Assembly: GCA_024636785.1 (NCBI GenBank)
Contig: JAGXGK010000047.1
Span: 1 to 40,758, forward strand
From: Gammaproteobacteria bacterium
GTDB lineage: Bacteria > Pseudomonadota > Gammaproteobacteria > SZUA-229
Direction of reading: 5' to 3'
DNA: 40,758 nt
A model generated the notes under the pieces. That model saw only the letters and a list, made by a program, of their open reading frames with translations, was not told the DNA's origin and did no database searches. Made by a program: the position numbers and the translations under genes. This document shows, piece by piece, positions 1 through 8,784 of this stretch; positions within the stretch are counted from its first letter, which is position 1, and the number at the start of each line of letters is the position of its first letter.

Positions 1-553
1 CTGCCTCACCTTTGAGATACAGCATTTCGGTACACAGGCTGGTGGCGCAGCTGGTGGCCGAACGGGCAGCCTGCCAGTTGATGCCGACGTACAGGTCGCG
101 GGTTTCATCGGCGTTTAATATTTTCCGGTCATCTAATTCAACGATAACTTCTTCCTGCGTGACTGCGCACCGGGACAACACGCGGCTTTTACAGTGCGCC
201 ATGGCGGAGGGTGCGAGTGCGTCCAGCGCGCACATTGCATGCACGGTATGACCATTAATTTCTATTCGGCTGACGCGGGGTTCCGAGCTATAGGGATAAG
301 CACCGGTGATTTCGCCTCCAGCATTGGTGACTACCATGTCTTTGTCGGCAAGGGTGCGTAGAGCAGCCTGCGCCTGCGGTGAAACCACCTTGAGTTTGGC
401 TAATGTGGGCGCCCTGCCCTCGGTGAGATAGCAGTGCCGGATAGCGTGATAAATTTTGCGGGTGTCTGCATCGAGGCTTTCCAGATTCTGCCGCAGTGGC
501 AGTATCGAGGCGAGGTGCTGGATGGCGGTGGTGATTTTATCTGGAGCTGACAT
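1..553 (-). CDS. MerB-like (alkylmercury lyase family) protein, C-terminus cut by window edge
   Basis: Reading the minus strand from the ATG at 553 gives 184 open codons running off the left edge. An N-terminal region (about residues 30-80) fits the winged-helix domain of organomercurial lyases. It is followed by the MerB core: 'CALDAL' at 108-113, 'SRCAVTQ' at 127-133 and 'SLCTEML' at 172-178. The MerB catalytic triad Cys/Asp/Cys can be placed at C108, D111 and C174. MerB family enzymes break carbon-mercury bonds. No merA, merR or merT is visible, so mercury detoxification is not shown by context. An AGGG sits about 10 nt before the ATG. The gene begins 40 bp after the speE stop on the same strand and may be cotranscribed with speDE. 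About 30 C-terminal residues are expected to be missing. Family membership is fairly secure; the substrate is not. Confidence 0.72.
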   Translation of the reverse strand, partial: MSAPDKITTAIQHLASILPLRQNLESLDADTRKIYHAIRHCYLTEGRAPTLAKLKVVSPQAQAALRTLADKDMVVTNAGGEITGAYPYSSEPRVSRIEINGHTVHAMCALDALAPSAMAHCKSRVLSRCAVTQEEVIVELDDRKILNADETRDLYVGINWQAARSATSCATSLCTEMLYLKGEA

Positions 554-592
554 TTTTTATGACCCTTAGTGAACGGAAATGTCAGAGTGGCT

Positions 593-1456
593 TTACCGTG
601 TTTCTGCCTGCTGGATAATGTTCAGCACATACTGTGGCAGGGCAAAAGCGGCCTGATGGATTTCCGGGTTGTAGTATCGAGTCTGGAGGTTAGCCTGCTG
701 ATAGCGCTGGCGCAATGTCTCCAGATCAAGCTGGCGGTAAGCCGGGTTATCGCTGCCCCAGGCAAAGGTCATGATGCCGCCGATATAGGTGGGGATGGCG
801 GCACTGTAGAAAGTGGTGTCGTCAAAAACACTGCCCAGCCGTCGTGTGGTAGTGCTGACTTCATCGGGCTGCATAAAGACCACGCCGTTCTGTGCGACCA
901 GAATGCCGCCGGCATTCAGGCAGTGTTGGCAGCCATCATAGAAAGTTGATGTGAACAGCACTTCGCCGGGGCCGATGGGGTCGGTGCAGTCGGAGATGAT
1001 GACGTCAAATTTCTCATCGGTTTCGGTGACGAACTTGATGCCGTCTTCGATGACGATGTTAACGCGGGGATCGTCAAAAGCGCCGTTGCTGTGGTTGGGT
1101 AAATATTCTCTGCACATGTCGATCACGGCCTGATCGATTTCGACCTGGGTGACGTGTTCGACCGTGCTATGACGGCAGACTTCGCGCAACATGCCGCCGT
1201 CACCGCCACCGATTATTAACACCCGTTTGGCAGCACCGTGTGCCAGTAACGGCACGTGGGTGAGCATTTCATGGTAGATGAATTCATCTTTTTCGGTGGT
1301 CTGGACGACGCCGTCGAGCACCATGACCCGGCCGAACATAGCATTATCAAAAATCATCAAATGCTGGTGTTCGGTTTTCGATTCGAAGTAAATCTTATCG
1401 ACGGTGAAGGTCTGGCCGTAGGCGTCGTGAAGCGTTTCTAACCAGCGTTCACTCAT
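593..1456 (-). CDS. speE: Spermidine synthase (polyamine aminopropyltransferase)
   Basis: This gene encodes a cytosolic enzyme that transfers the aminopropyl group of decarboxylated S-adenosylmethionine to putrescine, giving spermidine. The 287-residue protein matches the length and layout of bacterial SpeE. It has an N-terminal beta domain, the Rossmann glycine motif '[13 protein letters not shown]' for the nucleotide substrate, and the catalytic-loop signature '[15 protein letters not shown]'. A C-terminal 'FALPQY' segment is also typical. The ATG at 1456 is chosen because it aligns with the usual 'W.ETLHD' start; an in-frame TTG three codons upstream is possible. The start overlaps the end of speD by 8 bp, so the two are probably translationally coupled. 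Together they form the standard two-step spermidine pathway. Confidence 0.96.
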   Translation of the reverse strand: MSERWLETLHDAYGQTFTVDKIYFESKTEHQHLMIFDNAMFGRVMVLDGVVQTTEKDEFIYHEMLTHVPLLAHGAAKRVLIIGGGDGGMLREVCRHSTVEHVTQVEIDQAVIDMCREYLPNHSNGAFDDPRVNIVIEDGIKFVTETDEKFDVIISDCTDPIGPGEVLFTSTFYDGCQHCLNAGGILVAQNGVVFMQPDEVSTTTRRLGSVFDDTTFYSAAIPTYIGGIMTFAWGSDNPAYRQLDLETLRQRYQQANLQTRYYNPEIHQAAFALPQYVLNIIQQAETR

Positions 1457-1964
1457 TCCCTTCAACCACCATACCGCGCAGGTGTTCGGTCATGTTGACC
1501 TGTTCAGGGGTAAAGGCATTTCTCAGCACGGGGATGGTTTTTTCAGGTTCGGCATCACCGCACATGAAGACGTCAAAAGCCGCATAGCCGTGCTCCGGCC
1601 AGGTATGTACGCTGATGTGTGACTCGGCCAGAACCGCGACGCCGGAAATGCCGCCGTTGGGCGTAAAGTGATGCAGATGAATGTGCAGCAATGTCGCACC
1701 GGCGACCTCTACACTTTCGCGCAATGCGGCTTCCATCAGTTCGAGATTATCCAGCTGACTGGCGCCCCAGAAATCGAACACCAGATGGGTACCGGCAAAG
1801 ACAAGGCCGTTGCGTCTGACGAAGTGATCGAGTGGAGCCTGATCAGAAGTAATTTTCTGAACATGCATTGGCCACTGAGCAATATTGTCGTTGATCTTTT
1901 CTTTTTGGGGAATATCGACAGGAGTGTCAATATCAGCCTGTTTTTTGACGGAAATTATAGCCAT
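1449..1964 (-). CDS. speD: S-adenosylmethionine decarboxylase proenzyme
   Basis: This pyruvoyl enzyme makes decarboxylated S-adenosylmethionine, the aminopropyl donor for SpeE. The 171-residue protein is the short, class 1B-like form rather than the longer enterobacterial form. The self-cleavage site is visible at '[12 protein letters not shown]': cleavage is expected between E114 and S115, with S115 becoming the pyruvoyl group. H120 and C135 in 'FMCGD' are the expected processing and catalytic residues. The ATG at 1964 is preferred because GAGG lies about 7 nt upstream and the protein then begins at a normal place. The open frame continues upstream another 41 codons only to a TTG without a clear ribosome site. 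It is the first gene of a speD-speE pair. Confidence 0.95.
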   Translation of the reverse strand: MAIISVKKQADIDTPVDIPQKEKINDNIAQWPMHVQKITSDQAPLDHFVRRNGLVFAGTHLVFDFWGASQLDNLELMEAALRESVEVAGATLLHIHLHHFTPNGGISGVAVLAESHISVHTWPEHGYAAFDVFMCGDAEPEKTIPVLRNAFTPEQVNMTEHLRGMVVEGNE

Positions 1965-2017
1965 TGTTAACCTCACAAATAGAGCCGTACGGCGGTAAAA
2001 CAAATTGTTATTGCTTG

Positions 2018-2040
2018 AGCGCCTTACTAGTGAGGACGCT
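2018..2040 (-). promoter_or_regulatory. Stem-loop in the speD leader
   Basis: On the minus strand AGCG-T-CCT pairs with AGG-CGCT around an 8-nt loop, about 54 nt before the speD ATG. A 10-bp palindrome, GCCGTACGGC, lies between it and the start at 1984-1993. Together they could structure the speD leader. A role in polyamine-responsive control is only a guess, and I do not recognise a named riboswitch. Confidence 0.3.
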
Positions 2041-2179
2041 TGGGCTAGGTATACATAAATACTCTGTATGTAAAAAAAAGTGCGCAAATTTTAAGAGTTA
2101 TCAGCTAAATAGCAAGTAAAAACTTGCTCTGGTTCGCAATGAATGCCATTCGTATGATTAGTGAGGAACAGAGAAAGGC

Positions 2180-3379
2180 TTATTCGGCACGTAAAGCGTC
2201 GACAGGATTCATGCCGGCAGCCTGTCTGGCGGGCATGACTCCGGCTACCAGCCCGACAATGATCGCCAGTGCTTCAGCCATGAGTACATAATGCCAGGGC
2301 GTGTGCACCGGAATCGCAGGGACGATGAAATGTATCAGCTCTGCTATAGACAAGGCCAGCAGCAGCCCTAATATTCCGCCCAGCGCCGACAGCAGCATAG
2401 CTTCGGTTAGGAACAGAATCAGGATCTGGTGGCGTTCGGCGCCCAATGAGGTTAACAATCCGATCTCCGAGGTGCGCTCTTTTACGGCAATGGTCATGAT
2501 AGTGAGAATGCCCACGCCGCCGACGATGAGGGAGATGCCGCCGAGCGCGCCCACGGCAAAAGTCAGAATGTCGAGCACCGAGCTCAGCACTTCCAGCATC
2601 TGCTCCTGGGTGACGATGGTGAAATCCTCCTCGCCATGGCGTGCCAGCAGAACCTCCTTGATGATACTGCTGACTCTGTCGGCATCAAGACTTTTTTCGT
2701 AGAGGATATCGATTTCCATCAGGCTGTCGCGATTAAACAGCTCCATCGATTTGGCGGCGGGGATGTACACCGCATCGTCGAGATCGAAACCCAGCAGCTG
2801 GCCCTTGGATTCCATGACGCCGATGACCCGAAAACGTGAGCCACCGACCCGGACGATTTCGCCCAGCGGAACACGGTTGCCGAACAGCTCCTGTTTGACC
2901 CGGCTACCGAGCACGATAAATGAACGCGCCGCGCGCGGATCATCATCCGGCAGGAACTGGCCGGCAGCGACGCCAATCTGCCAGACTTTGGGCAGATCTG
3001 CGCCGACGCCGAAAATATAGGTGCTGCGCTGCAGACCACCGCCCTTGACGGTGGCATTGCCCTGAATCATCGGCACCGCCGCAATCACCTGCGGCAGTTT
3101 GGCCAGCACGGTGGCGTCGTCGAGCGTGAGTGGCCGCACATTGCTCATCACCGCCCCGGAGGCACCGTGGGTGGTGGTTTTACCGGGCGTGACGGCGATC
3201 AGGTTGGTGCCGAACTGGCTGAATTCCGCCAGCATGAATCGGTGCAGGCCCTCGCCCATTGAGGTCAACAGCACCACGGCAGTAATGCCGACGGCAATGC
3301 CGAGCGCAGTCAGACTGCTGCGCAGGCGGCGGGCGCGCACTGCGCTGAAAGATAAATTGAACAGGTCTTTGAGAAGCAT
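2180..3379 (-). CDS. ABC transporter permease, FtsX/MacB type (second of two)
   Basis: This inner-membrane permease belongs to the MacB/LolE type. The N-terminal helix follows 'LRSSLTALGIAVGITAVVLL', then comes a large periplasmic domain (about residues 50-270). Three more helices form the C-terminal FtsX domain, which includes 'GGISLIVGGVGILTIM' and ends with 'PARQAAGMNPVDALRAE', the typical tail of this family. The ATG at 3379 has AGGCGG 7 nt upstream and starts 13 nt after the preceding permease stop. It is homologous to that permease, so the two probably form a heterodimer served by the upstream ATPase. Mechanotransmission of ATP hydrolysis to the periplasm is known for MacB and LolCDE; the substrate here is unknown. 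It is the last gene of the four-gene operon. Confidence 0.88.
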   Translation of the reverse strand: MLLKDLFNLSFSAVRARRLRSSLTALGIAVGITAVVLLTSMGEGLHRFMLAEFSQFGTNLIAVTPGKTTTHGASGAVMSNVRPLTLDDATVLAKLPQVIAAVPMIQGNATVKGGGLQRSTYIFGVGADLPKVWQIGVAAGQFLPDDDPRAARSFIVLGSRVKQELFGNRVPLGEIVRVGGSRFRVIGVMESKGQLLGFDLDDAVYIPAAKSMELFNRDSLMEIDILYEKSLDADRVSSIIKEVLLARHGEEDFTIVTQEQMLEVLSSVLDILTFAVGALGGISLIVGGVGILTIMTIAVKERTSEIGLLTSLGAERHQILILFLTEAMLLSALGGILGLLLALSIAELIHFIVPAIPVHTPWHYVLMAEALAIIVGLVAGVMPARQAAGMNPVDALRAE

Positions 3380-3392
3380 GATGACCGCCTGT

Positions 3393-4598
3393 TCAGCGCC
3401 CGGACAGGGCCAGCACCGGGTTGAGGCTGGCGGCGTGCCGGGCGGGCAGCAGGCCAAACAGCAGGCCGGTGAACAGGGCGATGCCGACAGCGGCCCACAA
3501 TGCCCAGTCAGGTGCCTGAAAGGGGAAATCAGGGAAATAGAGCTGCAACACCTGATTGGCGCCGAGACCGAAAATCAGCCCGAGCAGTGCGCCGATCATC
3601 GACAGACAGGCCGATTCGGTGAGAAATAGCAGTATGATCTGCCGGCGGGTTGCACCCAGTGCCTTGAGCAAGCCGATCTCCGCGGTGCGTTGCGCGGCGG
3701 CTACCAGCATCACGTTCATAATCATGATACCCGCGACTAACAAACTGACCGCCGCTATGCCGCCGAGTGAATAGGTGAGCGCGATGAGTATCCGGTCGAA
3801 AGTGCTCAGTAACGCATCCTGTGACAGCACGGTGATGTCATCTTCACCTTCGTGGCGGGCGCGTACGATGTCGATGATGTCCTGACGGGCTTTATCCATG
3901 ACCTCCTGACTGCGCGCCACCACCAGAATTCTGAACACCGAATTAATATTAAATAATGTCTGCGCTGAGGCGGCGTGCATCACCACTGAATCACTGAGAT
4001 CCATGCCCAGGCCGACCCCCTCCTCCTCCAGCACACCGATAACCCGGCAGCGGTATCCACCGACTCTGACCCATTTGCCCAGCGGTGATGCGTTACCGAA
4101 CAGTTCTTTTTGCAGGGTGTGACCGAGCACGCAGACCGGTGAGGCGCGGGTCATCTCCTGCTCCGGCAGAAACTGGCCGCGCGCCATGTGTAATTCCCGA
4201 ATTGAAAAAAGACTGGCTGTGGTGCCCGTAATCATCACTTCCCGCTCCATCTGCTGGTAGGAAACCGGTGCTGCGCCGACAACAATGGGGGTAACTTCTT
4301 TTATGTGATAGCTTCTTTGCAGCGACATGACATCCTGCAAGGTGAGGTCGCGCGGCGTCTCGCCGGTCATCGGCGGCATGCCGCCAGTGGTTTCGGAACG
4401 CCCCGGTAATACAATCAGTAAATTGGTGCCCAGCGAGGAAAACTGCTGAGTCACATACAGGCGCGCGCCCTCACCCAGCGAGGTCAGCAAAATCACCGAG
4501 GCGACGCCAATCGCCATCGCCAGCAGCGTCAGGTAGGTGCGTGTGCGCGCCCCATGCATGGCCCTGAAAGCAAATTGGATAACGTCATTGAGGTGCAT
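3393..4598 (-). CDS. ABC transporter permease, FtsX/MacB type (first of two)
   Basis: The 401-residue protein has the same plan as its downstream neighbour. There is an N-terminal membrane helix at 'TYLTLLAMAIGVASVILL', a periplasmic MacB-like domain with 'SSLGTNLLIVLPGR' early in it, and a three-helix FtsX domain from about residue 280. It ends 'PARHAASLNPVLALSGR'. Its ATG overlaps the ATPase stop by one base (TAATG), which implies coupled translation. In classic MacB the ATPase and permease are fused and homodimeric. Here the ATPase is a separate gene and two different permeases follow, more like LolCDE or the YknXYZ-type exporters. The cargo cannot be read from sequence. Confidence 0.9.
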   Translation of the reverse strand: MHLNDVIQFAFRAMHGARTRTYLTLLAMAIGVASVILLTSLGEGARLYVTQQFSSLGTNLLIVLPGRSETTGGMPPMTGETPRDLTLQDVMSLQRSYHIKEVTPIVVGAAPVSYQQMEREVMITGTTASLFSIRELHMARGQFLPEQEMTRASPVCVLGHTLQKELFGNASPLGKWVRVGGYRCRVIGVLEEEGVGLGMDLSDSVVMHAASAQTLFNINSVFRILVVARSQEVMDKARQDIIDIVRARHEGEDDITVLSQDALLSTFDRILIALTYSLGGIAAVSLLVAGIMIMNVMLVAAAQRTAEIGLLKALGATRRQIILLFLTESACLSMIGALLGLIFGLGANQVLQLYFPDFPFQAPDWALWAAVGIALFTGLLFGLLPARHAASLNPVLALSGR

Positions 4599-5260
4599 TA
4601 CGGCAACACCTTGCCATCCATCATGTGAATGATGCGTTGCGCACGTTCGCCCAGTTCAGTGTCATGCGTGACCAGTAACAGGGTGATGCCCTGTTGATTA
4701 AGCGTTTCAAGAATGTCGATCACTTCCACGCCCGAGGCGTGGTCAAGATTGCCGGTTGGTTCATCAGCCAGTAGCACCACCGGTTTGGTGACCACGGCGC
4801 GCGCGATCGCCACCCGCTGCCGCTGCCCGCCGGATAACTGATCGGGTCGGTGGCGAGCTCTATCGCTAAGGCTTAGTGATTTGAGCGCAGCGTTGACACG
4901 CTCGTTGCGCTCATCGTGCTCAACCCCGGCGAGAGTCAATGGCAGGGCAATGTTTTCAGCGGCGGTTAGTCGTGGTATTAAATGAAAAGTCTGGAAAACA
5001 AATCCGATTTTTTCACGCCTGGTATTTGCCAGCTCAAGTTCAGACAGTTTGGTGGTATCTTTTCCATCTAAAAAATAATGGCCCTTATCGAGTTGATCGA
5101 GCAGGCCTATGGCGTTTAACAGCGTGGATTTGCCGGAGCCGGATGGCCCCATAATGGAAACATATTCACCCGCTTTAATCTCAAGCGTGACATCGTCCAG
5201 GCCGTGTACCAGTTCATCGCCGACCTGAAATGTGCGGGATACGTGATCGAGTTTAATCAT
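4598..5260 (-). CDS. ABC transporter ATPase, LolD/MacB-type
   Basis: This 220-residue cytoplasmic ATPase powers the two permeases that follow it. Walker A is 'GPSGSGKST' (about residues 39-47), the signature is '[14 protein letters not shown]' (about 143-156), and Walker B is '[13 protein letters not shown]'. The H-loop is 'LLLVTHD'. All catalytic motifs are intact and the length is normal for the MacB/LolD/SalX group. The start ATG overlaps the stop of the upstream fusion-protein gene (ATGA), and its own stop overlaps the next start. It therefore sits in the middle of a tightly coupled operon. Confidence 0.94.
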   Translation of the reverse strand: MIKLDHVSRTFQVGDELVHGLDDVTLEIKAGEYVSIMGPSGSGKSTLLNAIGLLDQLDKGHYFLDGKDTTKLSELELANTRREKIGFVFQTFHLIPRLTAAENIALPLTLAGVEHDERNERVNAALKSLSLSDRARHRPDQLSGGQRQRVAIARAVVTKPVVLLADEPTGNLDHASGVEVIDILETLNQQGITLLLVTHDTELGERAQRIIHMMDGKVLP

Positions 5261-6414
5261 TTATCTTCAGTGGTGTCTAGCTTGGCAAAGGCGCCATCCT
5301 CCACCCCTTTTCTGTTGATGGTGATAACAACCTGTTCACCCGGCTTTAGGCCGCTGGTAATTTCCGTCCAGTCCCAGTTGGATAAACCGGTTTTAATATC
5401 ACGTAGTTCAAGGCTTTCATCATCGGCATGAAAAACATAAACCTGATGTTTATCAACGATGGTTTCAGTCGGCACACGCAATGTATTTTCGCGCACGCTC
5501 AGAATCACTTCGGCATCGGCGCTGTAACCCGGCAGCATGTCAGCCATGTCTTCGGGGTTATCAAAAATCACTTCGATATCAACGGTACGCGCCTGCTTTT
5601 CAAGGTCGAGAACATAATCAGCAATGCGACGCACTGTCGAAGGAAAACGCCGGTCCTTGAAGGCATCGAGTGAAATGCGCGCCGGCATACCGTGTTTGAT
5701 TTTTGGCGCATCGACTTCATCGATGGGTACGGCCACATAAAAGCAGCTGTGATCCACAATGTCGACCGCGGGCAATGTTGGAATGCCCGGCGGTGAAGGC
5801 GTCACATACTCACCGACTTCGCCATTGACTTCAACGGCGATACCATCGAACGGCGCGGTCAGGCGGGTGCGTTCAAGCAGCGCTTCAGCAACGGCGATTC
5901 TTTCGTTGCTGACGATGGCTGAGGTTTGTGCAGCCACGCAGTCGGCGCGCAGTGATTTTGCGGTGGCGACTGCCTGATCGACCAGTTCTTCCGAAATGGC
6001 CTGGGTTTTGCGCAAGTCGGTTTTACGTTTGGCGTTGATCTCTGAAATATCGGCCTGCACACAAACACTTTCTGCGCGCGCTTCCGCCGCTTTGGCTTCA
6101 GAGCGAGCCAGACCGGCTTCGGCACGCAGATCATCATTCCAGAGTTCGAGCAAGACATCGCCCTGCTTCACTTCATCGCCTTCTTTTATGTACAGTGCGG
6201 CAATCTGACCGCCCATGGCCGCTGACATCTGTGAGCGTCGGCAGGCTTTCACCGTGCCTGCGCGGGTATTGACGGCGGTCTCCTCGACGCTACCCATTTC
6301 AGCGGTTTCAACCATAACCAGTACAGGTTTGGGACGGGTGCTGTATAACAGCAACGACACAATAATAACCACCACAGCCGCAACTATGAGCAGATGTTTG
6401 TTTCTTTTTATCAC
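5257..6414 (-). CDS. Periplasmic membrane fusion (adaptor) protein, MacA/HlyD family
   Basis: This is a 385-residue adaptor anchored by a single N-terminal helix (about residues 8-25). A lipoyl-like half motif 'GGQIAALYIKEGDEVKQGDVLLEL' region is at about 68-92, an alpha-hairpin with coiled-coil character (about 95-165) follows, and then beta-barrel domains containing 'RLTAPFDGIAVEVNGEVGEYV' segments. This order is typical of adaptors paired with MacB-like pumps, where they bridge the inner-membrane pump to an outer-membrane channel. The start is a GTG with AGGG about 10 nt upstream. It is the first gene of the four-gene operon; no TolC-like gene is in the window, so the outer-membrane partner must be elsewhere or absent. 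The substrate is unknown. Confidence 0.88.
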   Translation of the reverse strand: MIKRNKHLLIVAAVVVIIVSLLLYSTRPKPVLVMVETAEMGSVEETAVNTRAGTVKACRRSQMSAAMGGQIAALYIKEGDEVKQGDVLLELWNDDLRAEAGLARSEAKAAEARAESVCVQADISEINAKRKTDLRKTQAISEELVDQAVATAKSLRADCVAAQTSAIVSNERIAVAEALLERTRLTAPFDGIAVEVNGEVGEYVTPSPPGIPTLPAVDIVDHSCFYVAVPIDEVDAPKIKHGMPARISLDAFKDRRFPSTVRRIADYVLDLEKQARTVDIEVIFDNPEDMADMLPGYSADAEVILSVRENTLRVPTETIVDKHQVYVFHADDESLELRDIKTGLSNWDWTEITSGLKPGEQVVITINRKGVEDGAFAKLDTTEDK

Positions 6415-6456
6415 GCTTTAATCCCTGTTAGTTAACCGAAAATATCGAATACATTA

Positions 6457-6484
6457 TCTATACAATCATACACTTCAGCGTGAA
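6457..6484 (-). promoter_or_regulatory. Possible sigma-70 promoter of the efflux operon
   Basis: On the minus strand TTCACG (6479-6484) and TATAGA (6457-6462) are separated by 16 nt and lie about 45 nt before the GTG start at 6414. This is moderate consensus agreement in an AT-rich gap. The remainder of 6415-6659 shows no gene. A weak stem with a T-run (about 6605-6650, minus strand) could end the upstream barrel-protein transcript. Confidence 0.3.
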
Positions 6485-6659
6485 ATATGGATAATTAATT
6501 ATTTTTTATGAGTTCTTCGACGCGATGTAAAGTTTTTTATTTTTTTCAATACGGGAAATGTATTACATACAAGAAATTCGGTCTTTGATGCGGCATTATC
6601 CATAGCAAAAAAACGTCCTGCCACCTCCCCTGTGGTAAGCCGTTAATGATTTCGATTGA

Positions 6660-7229
6660 TTAGAAACGAACCAATGCGCCGACTGCGATAGCGCTCAGAT
6701 CGAAGTGATCTGCATCGAGGTACTGCATGTATTCAATATTCAGCGCTACGTTATTGAGAATGCCGATGTTGACACCTACGCCATATGAGAGATCACTATC
6801 AGCTTCTGTCGAGTTGACAGCGGGGAATGCCGGGACACTGGCTTTGGCTTCGACCCTGCTGCTACCGACTATTGCATACAGTGACGATGACGCGGTCAGG
6901 TTGAGGTGACCTGCGAGATAAACGCCTATTAGCGAATTCAGCTCTAAAGTGCCATCAACGCCGTTCACACCCAGTTCGGGTATAAATTGGGTGTCATCAT
7001 CCAGCCCCATTCCCAGCCGCGCTTCCACTGCAACGTAGGGATTGAAAAATTTTCCGAATCGACCCACGATCATGGAGGGTTCGAAGCTCGCTGAAATCCC
7101 CTCTTCGTTATAATCGCCTTTAGCATATTGCGCGCCGGCATAGTAATCACCGTAGGGTTGGGCGATAGTCGGCTGATTAAATAGCAGTAACGAGCAGGCC
7201 AGTATTATATAGACCAGTTTATTTTTCAT
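6660..7229 (-). CDS. Small outer-membrane beta-barrel protein
   Basis: The 189-residue product has a clear signal peptide: a KNK N-region, the hydrophobic stretch 'LVYIILACSLLLF', and probable cleavage after 'TIAQ'. The rest shows alternating beta-strand patterns and ends in phenylalanine ('VGALVRF'), the usual last residue of barrels inserted by the BAM machinery. It resembles the OmpA-like or OmpW-like eight-strand 'outer membrane protein beta-barrel' families in size. GGAG lies just before the ATG. It stands alone between the efflux operon and a lipoprotein gene on the same strand. The function cannot be assigned; porin, adhesin and structural roles are all possible. Confidence 0.75.
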   Translation of the reverse strand: MKNKLVYIILACSLLLFNQPTIAQPYGDYYAGAQYAKGDYNEEGISASFEPSMIVGRFGKFFNPYVAVEARLGMGLDDDTQFIPELGVNGVDGTLELNSLIGVYLAGHLNLTASSSLYAIVGSSRVEAKASVPAFPAVNSTEADSDLSYGVGVNIGILNNVALNIEYMQYLDADHFDLSAIAVGALVRF

Positions 7230-7296
7230 GAAAATCTCCGTAGTAGTGTTTATACAACAGGATTATTTTTCATCAGTTGATTTCAGCACTGTCTGA

Positions 7297-8520
7297 TCAT
7301 TTCATAAGCACCAGTGCGTCGGCACCAGCGACATAGGCGCGGCCATTCATCACTTCAACATCGGCAGCAGCATCCGCTGTATCAACGTGTTGCACCAGTA
7401 TCGGATTGGCAACATTGGTCCAGTCAATCTTGGCGACACCGGTGGCATCATGGGTGACATAAAACAGATGTTTGCCACCCACTTTGTGCGCAAACATGCC
7501 CTGGGCGCCACCACTTGAATCAGCCAGTTCATCATTGCCACCCAGCATCGAGTCCTGCAGGTTGAAGCGGGCAATGCTGATCGGGCGTGCACCAATCTTA
7601 CCCGGTGACCAGATTTCGGTAGGGTTCATGCCTTCGGGCAGCGGTTTGATCAGATCCTCGATACGGTAGGCCACAATGCCGAAGCTGTCGTAGGTGAAGT
7701 AGGCGTATTTATCGACTACCAGCACATCGACACTCTTGCCATCGGCTTTGCCGTATTTGAAAATGCCGGGCTCCTTTTCTTCGATCTTGATAGGTTCAAA
7801 TACTTTAACCAGTGCCATGTTGGTTGCATCGGTGACATCGACTACGCCAATACCGGCTTGACCTGAAGCGACGAAAGCATATTTTTTGCCAGTGGTTGCA
7901 TCATTCCAGAGCTTGAGGCTGGTGGCATGTCCCAGCGGCGGCTGGCTTTGGGTTCCAGCGCCAATATTGCCGATCACATAGCTCTCATCAGTTAACGGTA
8001 TGGACGGATCCTTGCTCAGATCGTACACGGTGAGGCCGTTGCTGCCATCGGCGACGAAGACAAGCTTGCCGTCGATGACGAGGTCATTGGCGCGGTGCTG
8101 CATGCTCAGACCACCAACGCTGCCGCTGCCGCTATTTTGCTCATAAATACCGCTCAACAGTGGTTTGAGTAACACAGGCAGTTCTGCATCGTTAATACCA
8201 TCGACGCCCACACGGCGCAGACCTCGACTTAGCAACATCAGATAGGCTTTGTCATTTGCGGTATTGAGCGCATATTCATTCCGTAGGGTATTAGCTACAA
8301 GAGGCACTTCATTCATCGGGGAGCAGCCATTTTTATCGGCAATTTTCCATGCCGTCGTGCCATCAGCCAAAACAGGAATGTTGCATTGAGTGAAGTCGGA
8401 AAAAAGTTCGTCATCGTCACCGTTACAGCTAAGCAGGCTGAGGCTAGTCCAGAGCATCAATCCTATAGCAGCAGTTGTGCTTGAATTAAATGATTTTTGT
8501 ATGGTAGATAGTCTGGTCAT
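7297..8520 (-). CDS. Putative lipoprotein with LVIVD-type beta-propeller repeats
   Basis: The protein starts with a hydrophobic segment and a lipobox, 'LSLLSC', with the lipidated cysteine at about residue 32, followed by an acidic 'NGDDDE' stretch. A lipoprotein is therefore likely. The body contains repeated 'V.G..AYV(A)...G..V.D(V)' units, for example 'LVIDGKLVFVADGSNGLTVYDL', 'YAFVASGQAGIGVVDV' and the final 'RAYVAGADALVLMK'. These match the LVIVD/choice-of-anchor propeller pattern. The ATG at 8520 is preferred over a TTG four codons upstream. It is transcribed away from hydB. No enzymatic motif is visible and the role is unknown. Confidence 0.65.
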   Translation of the reverse strand: MTRLSTIQKSFNSSTTAAIGLMLWTSLSLLSCNGDDDELFSDFTQCNIPVLADGTTAWKIADKNGCSPMNEVPLVANTLRNEYALNTANDKAYLMLLSRGLRRVGVDGINDAELPVLLKPLLSGIYEQNSGSGSVGGLSMQHRANDLVIDGKLVFVADGSNGLTVYDLSKDPSIPLTDESYVIGNIGAGTQSQPPLGHATSLKLWNDATTGKKYAFVASGQAGIGVVDVTDATNMALVKVFEPIKIEEKEPGIFKYGKADGKSVDVLVVDKYAYFTYDSFGIVAYRIEDLIKPLPEGMNPTEIWSPGKIGARPISIARFNLQDSMLGGNDELADSSGGAQGMFAHKVGGKHLFYVTHDATGVAKIDWTNVANPILVQHVDTADAAADVEVMNGRAYVAGADALVLMK

Positions 8521-8732
8521 TATGATGCTCAAAAAACGCGATTACGGTGGAAATAAGCTATGTACATGATCGCTTATGTACGCATTTAACAATGTAAAAT
8601 TTTGTAATAAATAAGGCGCAATAGTAATGGTATTGCAATTGTTGAAATAATTATCAAGCTGTAGGTCAATTAATCGCTGTAAAAATGCTTTAGAACGGCA
8701 ATCAGAATTATTTTTATCATTTGCTTATTTGT

Positions 8733-8748
8733 CATCAAGTATTTGATG
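8733..8748. promoter_or_regulatory. Perfect palindrome upstream of the hydB promoter
   Basis: CATCAA-GTAT-TTGATG is a perfect 6+4+6 inverted repeat ending 8 bases before the -35 element. Its centre would be near -50 relative to the predicted start, an activator-like position. The half-sites are in the opposite order from an FNR box (TTGAT-N4-ATCAA), so FNR is not proposed. The cognate regulator is unknown. Confidence 0.4.
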
Positions 8749-8756
8749 GATAAGGT

Positions 8757-8784
8757 TTGACCTGTCGTTTTATAGCGGTATCAT
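8757..8784 (+). promoter_or_regulatory. Probable sigma-70 promoter of hydBGDA
   Basis: TTGACC (8757-8762) and TATCAT (8779-8784) are separated by 16 nt. Both are close to consensus and this is the best pair in the gap. A start near 8791 would leave a leader of about 130 nt before the hydB ATG at 8924. Confidence 0.45.

Noticed and set aside
569-949. Plus-strand ORF of 126 codons opposite speE
   Set aside because: It lies entirely antisense to a clear speE, has no ribosome site and resembles no family; the same reasoning applies to most other ORFs antisense to the annotated genes.
1965-2087. Forty-one-residue N-terminal extension of SpeD
   Set aside because: It would need a TTG start without a ribosome site, whereas the ATG at 1964 has a good one and gives a normal SpeD length.
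8642-8657. TTGA...TCAA symmetry as a second FNR site
   Set aside because: The spacing between half-sites is eight bases instead of six and the inner bases do not fit.
8733-8748. An FNR box upstream of hydB
   Set aside because: The half-sites are ATCAA-N4-TTGAT, the reverse order of the FNR consensus TTGAT-N4-ATCAA.
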